This document shows positions 56,105 through 64,000 of a stretch of 64,000 nt of DNA, piece by piece. Where the stretch lies: the NCBI RefSeq assembly GCF_000012825.1, contig NC_009614.1, forward strand, positions 1,612,001 to 1,676,000, given 5' to 3'. The position numbers and the translations under genes are program-made. This DNA comes from Phocaeicola vulgatus ATCC 8482. GTDB lineage: Bacteria; Bacteroidota; Bacteroidia; Bacteroidales; Bacteroidaceae. Under the pieces are notes generated by a model, which ran no database searches, was not told where the DNA came from, and saw only the letters and a list, made by a program, of their open reading frames with translations. The first letter of the stretch is position 1; the number at the start of each line of letters is the position of its first letter.

Positions 56105-56169
56105 AGGAAATTGCTATGTTCTTATCAGGAGATTATAATTTCATTGATTTATAAGCTTGCTGAGGGATC

Positions 56170-57159
56170 TTATGATGCAGGGTTTTTAGGAGTTTGCTCG
56201 TTATCAGTAGCATCCCAATTTTCATCATATGTTGTATTTACACTCATTTCTTCTGCACCAACCGGTAAAGTTAGTATATAACGGATACTTTGTCCGTTAG
56301 TCCATTCTCCGGTTAAGGATACTTCTTTTGAGTCATTAAAGAATGTTGCATTATCCTTCTCTGTTTTATACTTGACTATGATTTTTGCATCAGTAAGAGA
56401 TTGTGGGTACAGCATTAATGAATTATCATTTTGTGTATAATCATAAATACCATCTTTGGCTGTTACGGTATTATCGAATGTATAGCTATAGCCACTAGCA
56501 GGTGCACTTCCTGTTATATTCCAATTTCCACCTTTTCCTTCGGTTCCTCCGAATGTATATGTTGCAGTACCGCCTTTGGCACCGGTGATAGTTATGCTTT
56601 CAACTGTGTAAGTATAGCTGCTATCAACTAGTTTCACAGCAAAGTTTATACGGGTGAGGATGTGTTGGAATGTAAGATTTAATGTATTATCACTTGGCTT
56701 GGTTACATCTTTGGAATAAGCCACTATAATATCTTTTTGATCGGCTGGGGTGTCAGGAAGAGTATAACTGATAGTAGGATAAGCGTTAGAACTAGCAGGT
56801 GCTGTATAGGTTACATCATTGGTATACCCAAAAAATTGCATTTCTGTGATAGGCCAGTAAAAAGTACCACTTGTTGTTGCCCAGCTACCTTGACCTCCTT
56901 TATATTCTATACCATCCATATAAGCATTACCCCATCCTGAAGTTGCAATATCATTGCTTTTAACTATATAGGCATGTAATTTAAACGACGTGAAACTGCT
57001 ATTGCTTGTAACAGCGGCTCTTGAACTCTTTTTGACAATTGTGTTTACTCCTATTTCATTTTTACTTTTTGGAGTTCCATTGTCAATACCATCAATTTCA
57101 TTCTGTGAGCAACTTGTGATTGCCAGTGCAGCTAAAGCTGCAAATAAAATCTTCTTCAT
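56170..57159 (-). CDS. Fimbrillin-family lipoprotein (Mfa1/FimA-like)
   Basis: 329 residues. Lipoprotein signal MKKILFAALAALAITSCSQN (Cys17), then a region with Arg/Ala (VKKSSRAAVTSN) where the Arg-type protease would cut in fimbrillin maturation, and beta-sandwich domains (TFQHILTRINFAVKL is the typical fimbrillin motif). Probable pilus subunit at the cell surface. Last gene of an operon with DUF3575 and DUF5119 proteins. Confidence 0.87.
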   Translation of the reverse strand: MKKILFAALAALAITSCSQNEIDGIDNGTPKSKNEIGVNTIVKKSSRAAVTSNSSFTSFKLHAYIVKSNDIATSGWGNAYMDGIEYKGGQGSWATTSGTFYWPITEMQFFGYTNDVTYTAPASSNAYPTISYTLPDTPADQKDIIVAYSKDVTKPSDNTLNLTFQHILTRINFAVKLVDSSYTYTVESITITGAKGGTATYTFGGTEGKGGNWNITGSAPASGYSYTFDNTVTAKDGIYDYTQNDNSLMLYPQSLTDAKIIVKYKTEKDNATFFNDSKEVSLTGEWTNGQSIRYILTLPVGAEEMSVNTTYDENWDATDNEQTPKNPAS

Positions 57160-57207
57160 ATTCTGTGTGTTTTAAGTTAATAATTCTATGACTCTTTATT
57201 TTATATC

Positions 57208-58173
57208 TTAACCAACCGGTAATTCCACATTCGTTTCATCGTCCCAGTCACTAACGTTCCCATCAAATCCACCGCCACTTTCATCTGGAGGAACCTCTAC
57301 ATCATCCACTACAATTTTCTCGTCATCCGGAAGCTCAATCTCTATCTCGGACTCTTGAGGTTTTTCATCACCTTCTCCCGGCTCGTCTTCAGGAGGTTTT
57401 ACCGCTTCCGTTATTTCCACTTTCGCTTCTTGTCTGGAACCATCCACCCTTACTATGATCAGATTCAGAAACTGAGTGATATCAGCTCTTGCCTGCGTCA
57501 GTTCGGGATGTCCGAAACAGGTGAAACTCCCTTTTATAACCCCATTCCCTTTACCGGTTTCACAATAAATGGGAGCGAAGCGGCATAAGCCGGCTCCTTT
57601 ACCTAAATGGTAACATTCAGCCATTCCGGAAACACTGCCAATGATCGATGAGACATTTTTCAGCCCCTCTGTCTTTATTGAAAAGATGTAAGTGGTTACC
57701 ACAGATTTTGGTCTTACCTCTAGTGTCGGTAACTCTTCTCCTTTTCCTATCTCTACATCGTCCAGGGTTGCCACATAAAAATTATCCGGTCCCCATACCA
57801 TGTTTTCTGTTTCGCTGTCGCCCAATCCCGTGCAGTTTCCTGTACACGCCATTATCGTTTCGTAACTGTCTTCGCCTTTTACTTGCACTACTTCGGTGTC
57901 ATAATTGTAAATCACTGCCAAGTAATGCCCCGGGGGCACTTTCATTTCTCCGCCTTTTGCCGGCAAGTAAGTATCAATCTTTCTTCCTTGGGCGTCCTTG
58001 GGATAGAAAATAACCCGGACTCCTTCCGGCAGACGGCCGGTTACCCCTTCCCAGTCCAAACGGATATTTATTCCTGTTACGGGATAATCGTCCAGAATCT
58101 CGCGTCGGCTGCATCCCACTAAAGTCAATAGTGAAGATAAAAGTACAAGAGCTACGTACCTTGTCTTTTTCAT
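57208..58173 (-). CDS. DUF5119-family lipoprotein, probable fimbrial accessory/anchor protein
   Basis: 321 residues from MKKTRYVALVLLSSLLTLVG with lipobox Cys (GCSRREILDDYP). The start overlaps the DUF3575 stop (ATGA). N-terminal beta domain (INIRLDWEGVTGRLPEGVRV, Mfa2-like) and a C-terminal acidic Pro/Glu-rich tail (about 265-321; PPEDEPGEGDEKPQESE). DUF5119 proteins sit in fimbrillin operons and are thought to act like Mfa2 anchors. 48 bases separate it from the fimbrillin gene. Confidence 0.82.
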   Translation of the reverse strand: MKKTRYVALVLLSSLLTLVGCSRREILDDYPVTGINIRLDWEGVTGRLPEGVRVIFYPKDAQGRKIDTYLPAKGGEMKVPPGHYLAVIYNYDTEVVQVKGEDSYETIMACTGNCTGLGDSETENMVWGPDNFYVATLDDVEIGKGEELPTLEVRPKSVVTTYIFSIKTEGLKNVSSIIGSVSGMAECYHLGKGAGLCRFAPIYCETGKGNGVIKGSFTCFGHPELTQARADITQFLNLIIVRVDGSRQEAKVEITEAVKPPEDEPGEGDEKPQESEIEIELPDDEKIVVDDVEVPPDESGGGFDGNVSDWDDETNVELPVG

Positions 58174-59537
58174 TTTCTTCCTCTCTTCTTTGTTATCACC
58201 CATACCAACGAAATTTTTGCTTTCGTAGGGCCTATAAAGGTGTAATTCCCGCTACTCATCCAAACTAGTGACCCTTCATAGGGAGTGTACTTTTGATATT
58301 CCGTGGTCAGGTAGCCTATGCCCAGGCTGAATTCCAATGCCAGATGCCGTGACACTGAAGTGGAATATCCATAAGTGAATCCTGCCGCACCGTAATATTT
58401 ACCTTGGTAGCCGTCTCCTTTAAACTGAAAGTCGTAGATACCTCCTTCGGCATACAATCCAAAGAAATGTCCGTTCAACCGGTGATGCAGTTCACGGTTG
58501 CCCAGCCAGTAGCGGCTTTCTATTCCTCCCGAAATCAGCTGGTAGCAGATTTCTTTGCTACTGTTGGACCACCAGGGGCTTTTATATTCCAGGTTCACTG
58601 ACCACCGCTTTCCTACAGGAATTTCTATTTCTATATTAGGCGCCAGTGCCAGGTCGTACAATAAATTATTTTTCAGTGCAAGCACTGTGTTGCCGGCTGT
58701 CTTGTCTCTTCTTGCTGCCTTTTCTTTGGGCTTTTTTCCCCGTTTTTCTTTTGTCTCTTTTTCCTTTTCTGCCTTTGTTACTGTTTTTTCTGTTTCTGTT
58801 ATTACTTGTCTCCTTTCCTTTTGTGGGAGTGCTTGCACCGCCATTGACGCAATGGTCGTTTCCCTGTCAATCGGAATGAATTCAGTTTCTTCTATCATGG
58901 CCGCCTGTTCCGTGGAGGAGTTTTTTCCTTCCTTTTCTTCCGGATAAGACAGGCAGACTCTTATTTTTGTCCGTCTGAGCTCCGGTAGCAGCCGGTTGGA
59001 AATATATTGATAAGGTATGCCGGCATCCAGATGTTGCAAGAAATCTTGCATTTTTACAGGATTGTCATGGTGATAATCTATCAATGCCAATACATCCTCC
59101 CGGTCGGGGACCAGCCTGTCGTCCGTTATCAGTTTCCGTAAGGCATCCCCGTATTCTTCTCCTGTACGGATACAGATTTGGGCGGCATTGACTTGCGGAT
59201 ATTTCCGACATAAGAACGCTTTTACTTCCTCGCTTCTTTTTAGGCCCGGCGCTATGTCCGGTTCTTTTTTTCCGTTATATGAATCCGGTGAAACCAGAAT
59301 AATGGAATAAAGATGTCTGCTGCGGGCAGGATGGGCAAGCAGGGAATCCAATGTTGCCAGCGTTTTACCGTTTCCTTGGTAATCCTTGTCCGCCTGTCGG
59401 GCCTTTAGGTCAAAATAGAGCATCATGTCCAATATGGTATCTTTGGGATTTTCGTACTCTGTCGTCCGGGCATAAGTGCTATTGGTCAGTAGGCACAAAA
59501 ACACAAATATGCTGAATATAGTAGTGCGTTTTTCCAT
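58170..59537 (-). CDS. DUF3575-domain protein, first gene of fimbria-type operon
   Basis: 455 residues. Signal peptide (IFSIFVFLCLLTNSTYA). The N-terminal half (about 25-200) has an OmpA-like or metal-independent fold of unknown role (SIILVSPDSYNGKKEPDIAP). A highly charged Lys/Glu linker (about 245-280; EKEKETKEKRGKKPKEKA) precedes the C-terminal DUF3575 barrel-like domain (ALKNNLLYDLALAPNIEIEI). It probably sits in the outer membrane and may help secrete or anchor the fimbria. It has its own -7 box at 59559. Confidence 0.82.
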   Translation of the reverse strand: MEKRTTIFSIFVFLCLLTNSTYARTTEYENPKDTILDMMLYFDLKARQADKDYQGNGKTLATLDSLLAHPARSRHLYSIILVSPDSYNGKKEPDIAPGLKRSEEVKAFLCRKYPQVNAAQICIRTGEEYGDALRKLITDDRLVPDREDVLALIDYHHDNPVKMQDFLQHLDAGIPYQYISNRLLPELRRTKIRVCLSYPEEKEGKNSSTEQAAMIEETEFIPIDRETTIASMAVQALPQKERRQVITETEKTVTKAEKEKETKEKRGKKPKEKAARRDKTAGNTVLALKNNLLYDLALAPNIEIEIPVGKRWSVNLEYKSPWWSNSSKEICYQLISGGIESRYWLGNRELHHRLNGHFFGLYAEGGIYDFQFKGDGYQGKYYGAAGFTYGYSTSVSRHLALEFSLGIGYLTTEYQKYTPYEGSLVWMSSGNYTFIGPTKAKISLVWVITKKRGRK

Positions 59538-59558
59538 GGATTACCATTATGTGTGGAG

Positions 59559-59566
59559 CAAATATA
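59559..59566 (-). promoter_or_regulatory. -7 element (TATATTTG on minus strand) for the fimbria-type operon
   Basis: The plus strand reads CAAATATA, 22 bases before the ATG at 59537. Confidence 0.65.
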
Positions 59567-59898
59567 GGTGATAAAATCTGAAAAAAAACTTATTAAATGT
59601 TCTATTTTCGGACGTGAAAGGGTTAGTGAAGCGATTGGACAGAATTTGCAAGTTTGGGCAGCCGGATAATGAGAAGGGCAGGGGAGCTTACTTTTATTTG
59701 GAGTGAATAATCAGAGGAATACTTTCTTTTTGCTTTTTACTTTCCAATGGACAGAAATGAACGGTCTTATCATATGGATAGGGCAATGTTTCATATTCCT
59801 TTTTTAATCCGTGTTTTTCAATCTAATTGTAATGTTGTGTGCGAAAACGGTTGTATTTGTGAAATAATACTAAATGAAAAGCGAAATTGAACTAAATA

Positions 59899-60006
59899 TT
59901 TGGAGAAAATGAGTGTAAGTTGTACATTTGTCATGTGATTTTTTTCATAGTATTAGATTTAAGGTTAACAAAGGTTGGAGCAAAGCGTTGCTCCTTTTCC
60001 TTTTTT
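59899..60006 (+). ncRNA. Candidate small RNA with complete promoter and terminator
   Basis: TTTG at 59899-59902, 20 bases, then TACATTTG at 59923-59930: a full Bacteroides promoter. A transcript from about 59937 would end at GGAGCAA-AGCG-TTGCTCC (59977-59994) plus a T-rich tail to 60006, about 70 bases long. No reading frame lies in it. The next gene has its own promoter at 60097, so this is not simply its leader. The rest of 59567-60131 shows nothing else. Confidence 0.6.
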
Positions 60007-60096
60007 AAGCCCTTCGCTTTTGTTCTTTTCCTGCCTGTCAAGTTTCCTGTCTTTTAAAATATTCAGCTTCTTGTTTTCATCCATCGGATTTTATGT

Positions 60097-60104
60097 TATC
60101 TTTG
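60097..60104 (+). promoter_or_regulatory. -7 element TATCTTTG for the GH29 gene
   Basis: It lies 28 bases before the ATG at 60132. Confidence 0.7.
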
Positions 60105-60131
60105 TGTCAATGTAATTAATTGACAATCTAA

Positions 60132-62015
60132 ATGAAAAGACACGCAAACCTTTTATGCTTGGGAGTTGCTGTTGCATTACTGAATGCCTGCGCTCCGGCT
60201 GTGAATGCTCCTGAACCTGTTTTCCCCATTCCTGAAAAGAAACAGGTGGATTGGCAGAAAATGGAGACATACGCTTTCGTACATTTCGGACTGAACACGT
60301 TCAATGATCGTGAATGGGGATATGGAGATTCCGATCCTGCTACATTCAATCCTGTCAAACTGGACTGCGAACAATGGGTGAAAACCTTTGTGGCGGCAGG
60401 GATGAAAGGAGTTATCCTTACGGCAAAACATCATGACGGATTTTGCCTGTGGCCTACGGGGCTGACCGAATACTGTATCCGTAACACGCCTTATAAAGAC
60501 GGAAAAGGGGATATAGTGCGTGATCTTTCGGAAGCTTGCAAGAAGTATGGTATAAAATTCGCTGTCTATCTCTCACCGTGGGACAGGCATCAGGCCAATT
60601 ATGGAACTCCGGAATATGTGGATTATTTCTATCGACAGTTGTACGAGTTGCTGACCAATTATGGTCCGGTGTTTGAAATCTGGTTTGACGGGGCCAATGG
60701 CGGTGATGGCTGGTATGGCGGAGCAAAAGATTCCCGTACCATAGACCGGAAGACTTACTATGACTATGCGCGTGCCTATGAAATGATTGACAAGTTTCAG
60801 CCGCAGGCTGTTGTATTCTCGGATGGCGGTCCCGGATGCCGCTGGGTAGGTAACGAGAATGGATTTGCCGGAGCGACAAACTGGTCTTTCTTGCGTGCCG
60901 GAGAGGTTTATCCGGGATATCCTAAGTATAGGGAACTGCAATACGGACATGCGGACGGCAATCAGTGGACGGCTGCCGAGTGTGATGTGTCTATCCGTCC
61001 GGGCTGGTTTTATCATCCGGAGGAGGACGACCGGGTGAAGACGGTGGAGCAATTGACAGACCTTTATTACCGCAGTGTGGGGCATAATGCGACTTTATTG
61101 CTTAATTTCCCCGTAAACCGGGATGGATTGATTCACCCTACAGATTCGGCGAATGCTGTTGATTTTTATAAGAATGTACAGAAACAGTTGGCAAACAATC
61201 TGTTGAAAGGTGTTCTTCCGGTAGTTTCCAATGAACGGGGTGGAAAATATACGGCAAAGGCGGTGACGGATGGAGAGTATGATACATATTGGGCTACGGA
61301 GGATAGCGTCACATCGGCTGTTATCGAGTTTGAATGGCCGGCCCCGCAGAAGGTAAACCGTATGCTGTTGCAGGAATACATTCCGTTGGGACAGCGTGTA
61401 CAGTCCTTTGTGGTGGAATATAATAAGGAAGGGGAGTGGCTGCCTGTGAAACTGAATGAAGAGACTACTACAATCGGTTATAAACGTTTGCTTCGTTTTG
61501 AGACTGTCACTACGGACAAACTTCGCGTGAACTTTGAGAAATCACGCGCCTGCCTGTGTATCAATAATATAGAGGCTTATTATGCAGGAGAAACCCTTGA
61601 TGTGTTTACAGCAAAAGCGGAGGAACTGAAAACATATCCGTTTACATTGCCGAAGGTAGATGAAGCGGAAGCCGGAAAATGTGCGGATAAAGATGCCGCC
61701 ACTACTTGCTTTGTGGACGGCAATACGCTTCTGGTGGATTTAGGTACGGAACAGACTGTTTCTTCTTTCCATTATTTACCCGACCAGAGCGAGTATAACA
61801 AAGGACTGATAGCTGCCTATGAGATTTCAGTCGGCACGGAAGCCGGTGCGGTGAACCAGGTGGTGAGCAGCGGGGAATTCTCGAACATCAAGAACAATCC
61901 GATTCTCCAATCGGTCTACTTCAGTCCGGTAACAGCCAGATATGTGCTGTTGAAAGCAGTGCGGATGGTGGAAAATGACGGACCGATGGGCTTTGCCGAA
62001 CTAGGAGTGCAATAA
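60132..62015 (+). CDS. Alpha-L-fucosidase, glycoside hydrolase family 29
   Basis: 627 residues. Lipoprotein signal (LGVAVALLNACAP, Cys about 20). GH29 barrel (about 35-345) with the conserved YAFVHFGLNTFNDREWGYG and AKHHDGFCLWPT; the nucleophile Asp is in FEIWFDGANGG. A C-terminal F5/8 (CBM32-like) beta-sandwich (about 360-480; VTDGEYDTYWA) and a second beta domain to the end. It releases fucose from host glycans such as mucin. It ends inside a palindromic repeat whose arm supplies the TAA. Confidence 0.93.
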   Translation: MKRHANLLCLGVAVALLNACAPAVNAPEPVFPIPEKKQVDWQKMETYAFVHFGLNTFNDREWGYGDSDPATFNPVKLDCEQWVKTFVAAGMKGVILTAKHHDGFCLWPTGLTEYCIRNTPYKDGKGDIVRDLSEACKKYGIKFAVYLSPWDRHQANYGTPEYVDYFYRQLYELLTNYGPVFEIWFDGANGGDGWYGGAKDSRTIDRKTYYDYARAYEMIDKFQPQAVVFSDGGPGCRWVGNENGFAGATNWSFLRAGEVYPGYPKYRELQYGHADGNQWTAAECDVSIRPGWFYHPEEDDRVKTVEQLTDLYYRSVGHNATLLLNFPVNRDGLIHPTDSANAVDFYKNVQKQLANNLLKGVLPVVSNERGGKYTAKAVTDGEYDTYWATEDSVTSAVIEFEWPAPQKVNRMLLQEYIPLGQRVQSFVVEYNKEGEWLPVKLNEETTTIGYKRLLRFETVTTDKLRVNFEKSRACLCINNIEAYYAGETLDVFTAKAEELKTYPFTLPKVDEAEAGKCADKDAATTCFVDGNTLLVDLGTEQTVSSFHYLPDQSEYNKGLIAAYEISVGTEAGAVNQVVSSGEFSNIKNNPILQSVYFSPVTARYVLLKAVRMVENDGPMGFAELGVQ

Positions 62016-62098
62016 CCATGCATCAATATACTCATGTACCCGTTCACGGTACAGCTACCGTATGTCAATGGGTATATGAGTATCTTGATACATGGTTA
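62013..62098. repeat. 86-bp palindromic element spanning both stop codons
   Basis: Arms 62013-62041 and 62070-62098 (29 bp each, three mismatches; outer ends TAACCATG and CATGGTTA) with an inner hairpin ACGGTA-CAGC-TACCGT (62046-62061). The first TAA ends the GH29 gene; the last TTA is the dprA stop on the other strand. The whole intergenic space is this element. Confidence 0.85.
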
Positions 62099-63211
62099 CA
62101 TTATTAACCGGTACACTCCTCCTGCCAGTGCTCGTATCACCCCTTTCATTTCTAATTCAAACAGTAATGCACTCATTCGGTTTACAGGTATGTTGGTGTC
62201 TATCACCAATGTGTTGATTTGTAATCCTTCCGACATTTTGCCGAGTCGTTTTACTATTCGTTCCTCTTCCTCGCTTAAATCAGGGAACAATTCCCGTTGT
62301 ACTGTTTTCTCGGTTTTGGGGCTGCTTTCCCATCCCATGGCCTTCACTAAATCTTCGGCCGATGTGATAAGCACTGCCTGGTTTTTTCTTATCAGATTGT
62401 TGCAGCCTATGGAATATTCGTCGTTGCATCGTCCCGGAAAGGCAAAACAGTCCCGGTGATAACTTTCCGCCAGTTCGGCGGTGATGAGGGCTCCCCCTTT
62501 GGCGGCGGATTCGATAACGACGGTGGCGTCACTCATACCTGCCACAATGCGGTTTCGTTTCACGAAATTCTGCCTGTCGGGATTGGTTCCGCTTGTAAAT
62601 TCGGTCAGCAAACCTCCCTGTTCCAACATGCTGACGGCTGTCTTCCGATGTTCGGCAGGATAAATACGGTCCAGTCCGTGTGCCAGCACGCCTATGGTCT
62701 TGAAATGATTCTGCAGGGCGGCGCGATGCGCATGGATATCAATGCCATAAGCCAGCCCGCTCACTATCAAGGCGTTTGGGCACAACACCGACAAGTCGGC
62801 AAGGAAACGAGTGCAGATATCCTGTCCGTAGGGGGTGGCATGACGGGTTCCTACCATATTGATGACATGCAGTGCATTCAGATCGGCATTTCCCCGGTAA
62901 AATAAAGCTAGCGGAGCATCATCACATTCACGCAAACGGCCGGGATAACCTTCATCATTTAAGGTGAGGCAGCGGATATGATTTTTCTCACAGAAAGTTA
63001 GTTCCTGCTCTGCACGCCGGAAAGCTTCGGAGTTATTCAACGCAGTAATGATCTTTTCGCTTACTCCGGGGACCAGTTGTGACAGCTCTTTGCGGTGTTC
63101 GAAAACACGGGTGGCGCTTCCCAGACTGCTCACCAGTCTGAATGCGCCTGTCGGTCCCAATCCCGGTATCCGGGTCAGGGCCAGGCTGCAAATTTGTTCG
63201 TCTTGTGTCAT
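62096..63211 (-). CDS. dprA: DNA processing protein DprA
   Basis: 371 residues. N-terminal helix-hairpin-helix-like part (LTRIPGLGPTGAFRLV), then the Rossmann-like DprA domain (about 100-290) with VGTRHATPYGQDIC, VSGLAYGIDIHAHRAAL, GVLAHGLDRIYPAEH and FAFPGRCNDEYSIGCNNLI, and a C-terminal winged-helix (about 305-370). It loads RecA on incoming single-stranded DNA. It overlaps the thioesterase stop by four bases (ATGA). Confidence 0.95.
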   Translation of the reverse strand: MTQDEQICSLALTRIPGLGPTGAFRLVSSLGSATRVFEHRKELSQLVPGVSEKIITALNNSEAFRRAEQELTFCEKNHIRCLTLNDEGYPGRLRECDDAPLALFYRGNADLNALHVINMVGTRHATPYGQDICTRFLADLSVLCPNALIVSGLAYGIDIHAHRAALQNHFKTIGVLAHGLDRIYPAEHRKTAVSMLEQGGLLTEFTSGTNPDRQNFVKRNRIVAGMSDATVVIESAAKGGALITAELAESYHRDCFAFPGRCNDEYSIGCNNLIRKNQAVLITSAEDLVKAMGWESSPKTEKTVQRELFPDLSEEEERIVKRLGKMSEGLQINTLVIDTNIPVNRMSALLFELEMKGVIRALAGGVYRLIM

Positions 63212-63615
63212 TCGCTCAGATAGGGGGCGAAAGTCTCGTCAAATAGAGCGCTGTCCCCTAATCTGCCGTTTACCACGCATACTGATTCTACAGTGGCCTT
63301 GACAGTCACTTTCATGTCGGGCAGACGGAAAATGTCCTGATAGAACACATATTTAATACCTTCTTTTTTCAGATAGAGCTTGGACACGAATTCGTCACCG
63401 CTGCGCAGCGGAGTTTTGAACGCCATGGTGAGCCTCGCCACTACCGGGTCCACTCCTTCTTCGTGCAAGCGTGCGAAACTGATGCCCACCGATGTGAGAA
63501 ACTCATGGCGCGTATGTTCCAGATAATGTTGATAGTTGGCATTGTTCACAATACCCTGCAGGTCGCATTCATAATCGCGTACCTTCATCTTCAGTTCATA
63601 AATATACTTTTCCAT
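63208..63615 (-). CDS. Acyl-CoA thioesterase (hot-dog fold, YbgC/4HBT family)
   Basis: 135 residues. The 4HBT active-site motif is present as YECDLQGIVNNANYQHYLEH, with Asp in place. It hydrolyses acyl-CoA thioesters; substrate unknown. The -7 box at 63620-63627 puts the transcript start near 63613, so the ATG at 63615 would be leaderless or missed and an ATG at 63588 (MKVRDYECDLQ) may be the real start. Coupled to dprA by a four-base overlap. Confidence 0.87.
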   Translation of the reverse strand: MEKYIYELKMKVRDYECDLQGIVNNANYQHYLEHTRHEFLTSVGISFARLHEEGVDPVVARLTMAFKTPLRSGDEFVSKLYLKKEGIKYVFYQDIFRLPDMKVTVKATVESVCVVNGRLGDSALFDETFAPYLSE

Positions 63616-63619
63616 AAGG

Positions 63620-63627
63620 CAAAGGTA
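63620..63627 (-). promoter_or_regulatory. -7 element (TACCTTTG on minus strand)
   Basis: The plus strand reads CAAAGGTA. It is unusually close to the annotated thioesterase ATG at 63615. Confidence 0.55.
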
Positions 63628-63673
63628 TAAGAAAAATGTGTTACTTTGCAGATAAACTTAAAAAAAGAAACAA

Positions 63674-64000
63674 ATGAAACTGTACGCTGCCCCTTTGCAA
63701 GGTTTTACGGAAGCCCCCTGGAGAAATCTTCATCAGGAAGTTTTTGGTGGGATAGATGCTTATTATACCCCCTTTGTGCGGATGGAGAAAGGAGAGTTCC
63801 GTAACAAGGATGTACGGGAGATCGCTTCTGAAAACAATACTGTGTCCCGGCTGATTCCCCAGCTTATCGCTTCCACTCCTGCCGAACTGGAACGGCTGGC
63901 CGGTTTGTTTATAGAGAAAGGGTACAAGGAAGCGGATATCAATATGGGTTGTCCTTTTCCCCTGATGACAGGGAAACATAAGGGTTCGGGCATATTGCCG
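63674..64000 (+). CDS. tRNA-dihydrouridine synthase, N-terminal part (runs off window)
   Basis: The ATG at 63674 opens a frame still open at base 64000 (109 codons): MKLYAAPLQGFTEAPWRNLH, TPFVRMEKGEFRNKDVRE, and the Dus signature INMGCPFPLMTGKHKGSGIL, in which the Cys is the catalytic acid that protonates uridine. The N-terminal FMN-barrel start APLQGFTEAPWR is typical. The 3' end is outside the window. Confidence 0.9.
   Translation, partial: MKLYAAPLQGFTEAPWRNLHQEVFGGIDAYYTPFVRMEKGEFRNKDVREIASENNTVSRLIPQLIASTPAELERLAGLFIEKGYKEADINMGCPFPLMTGKHKGSGILP

Overview
The window reads as chromosome from a gut Bacteroidales species, most likely Phocaeicola or Bacteroides. At least 24 genes or transcripts are preceded by the Bacteroides-type -7 element TAnnTTTG, Shine-Dalgarno sequences are nearly absent, and the contents (IS66, fimbrillin, DUF3244, DUF3575, DUF3836 and DUF5119 proteins, TonB receptor, GH20 and GH29 glycosidases, fumarate reductase) are typical of the order. 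The species call is an inference from protein style, not a search. No rRNA, tRNA or CRISPR array was seen.

Layout. 1-2714: the end of mutS and a GH20 hexosaminidase. 2921-8418: two membrane-spanning TPR regulators flanked by small outer-membrane barrels and a frameshifted DUF3244 protein. 8652-12261 (minus): a chloramphenicol-acetyltransferase-like gene, lgt, a PanE-like reductase and ychF. 12463-21789: mostly housekeeping and repair (polA, polyprenyl synthase, deoC, a MazG-like gene, dtd, uvrC, apt). A perfect parS site sits between apt and mnmG (21849-23720). 23867-28046 (minus): flotillin/NfeD, ybeY and an SpmA-SpmB-like membrane protein. 28561-29384: a decayed dinD. 29408-31230: two L,D-transpeptidases.

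31435-39848 is the most unusual part. It holds a solitary tyrosine recombinase, a 26-bp inverted repeat around a 160-bp AT-rich segment with a leftward promoter, an AraC-type HTH gene, and a 1007-residue S-layer-like surface lipoprotein gene cut in two by a complete IS66 with an exact 8-bp target duplication. I read this as a phase-variable surface-protein locus, in its OFF orientation and also inactivated by the IS.

40406-45182: a TonB receptor paired with a purple-acid-phosphatase-like enzyme, then a Ca/Na antiporter. 45257-50378: a GNAT-like protein, parE, coaD and an S41 protease. 50482-54739: a PAP2 phosphatase and the frdCAB fumarate reductase operon. 54804-59537 (minus): an AraC regulator and a three-gene fimbria-type operon. 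60132-63615: a GH29 fucosidase, dprA and a thioesterase; the window ends inside a dihydrouridine synthase gene. Two strong promoters (near 55893 and 59923) drive short transcripts with no ordinary gene and are small-RNA candidates.
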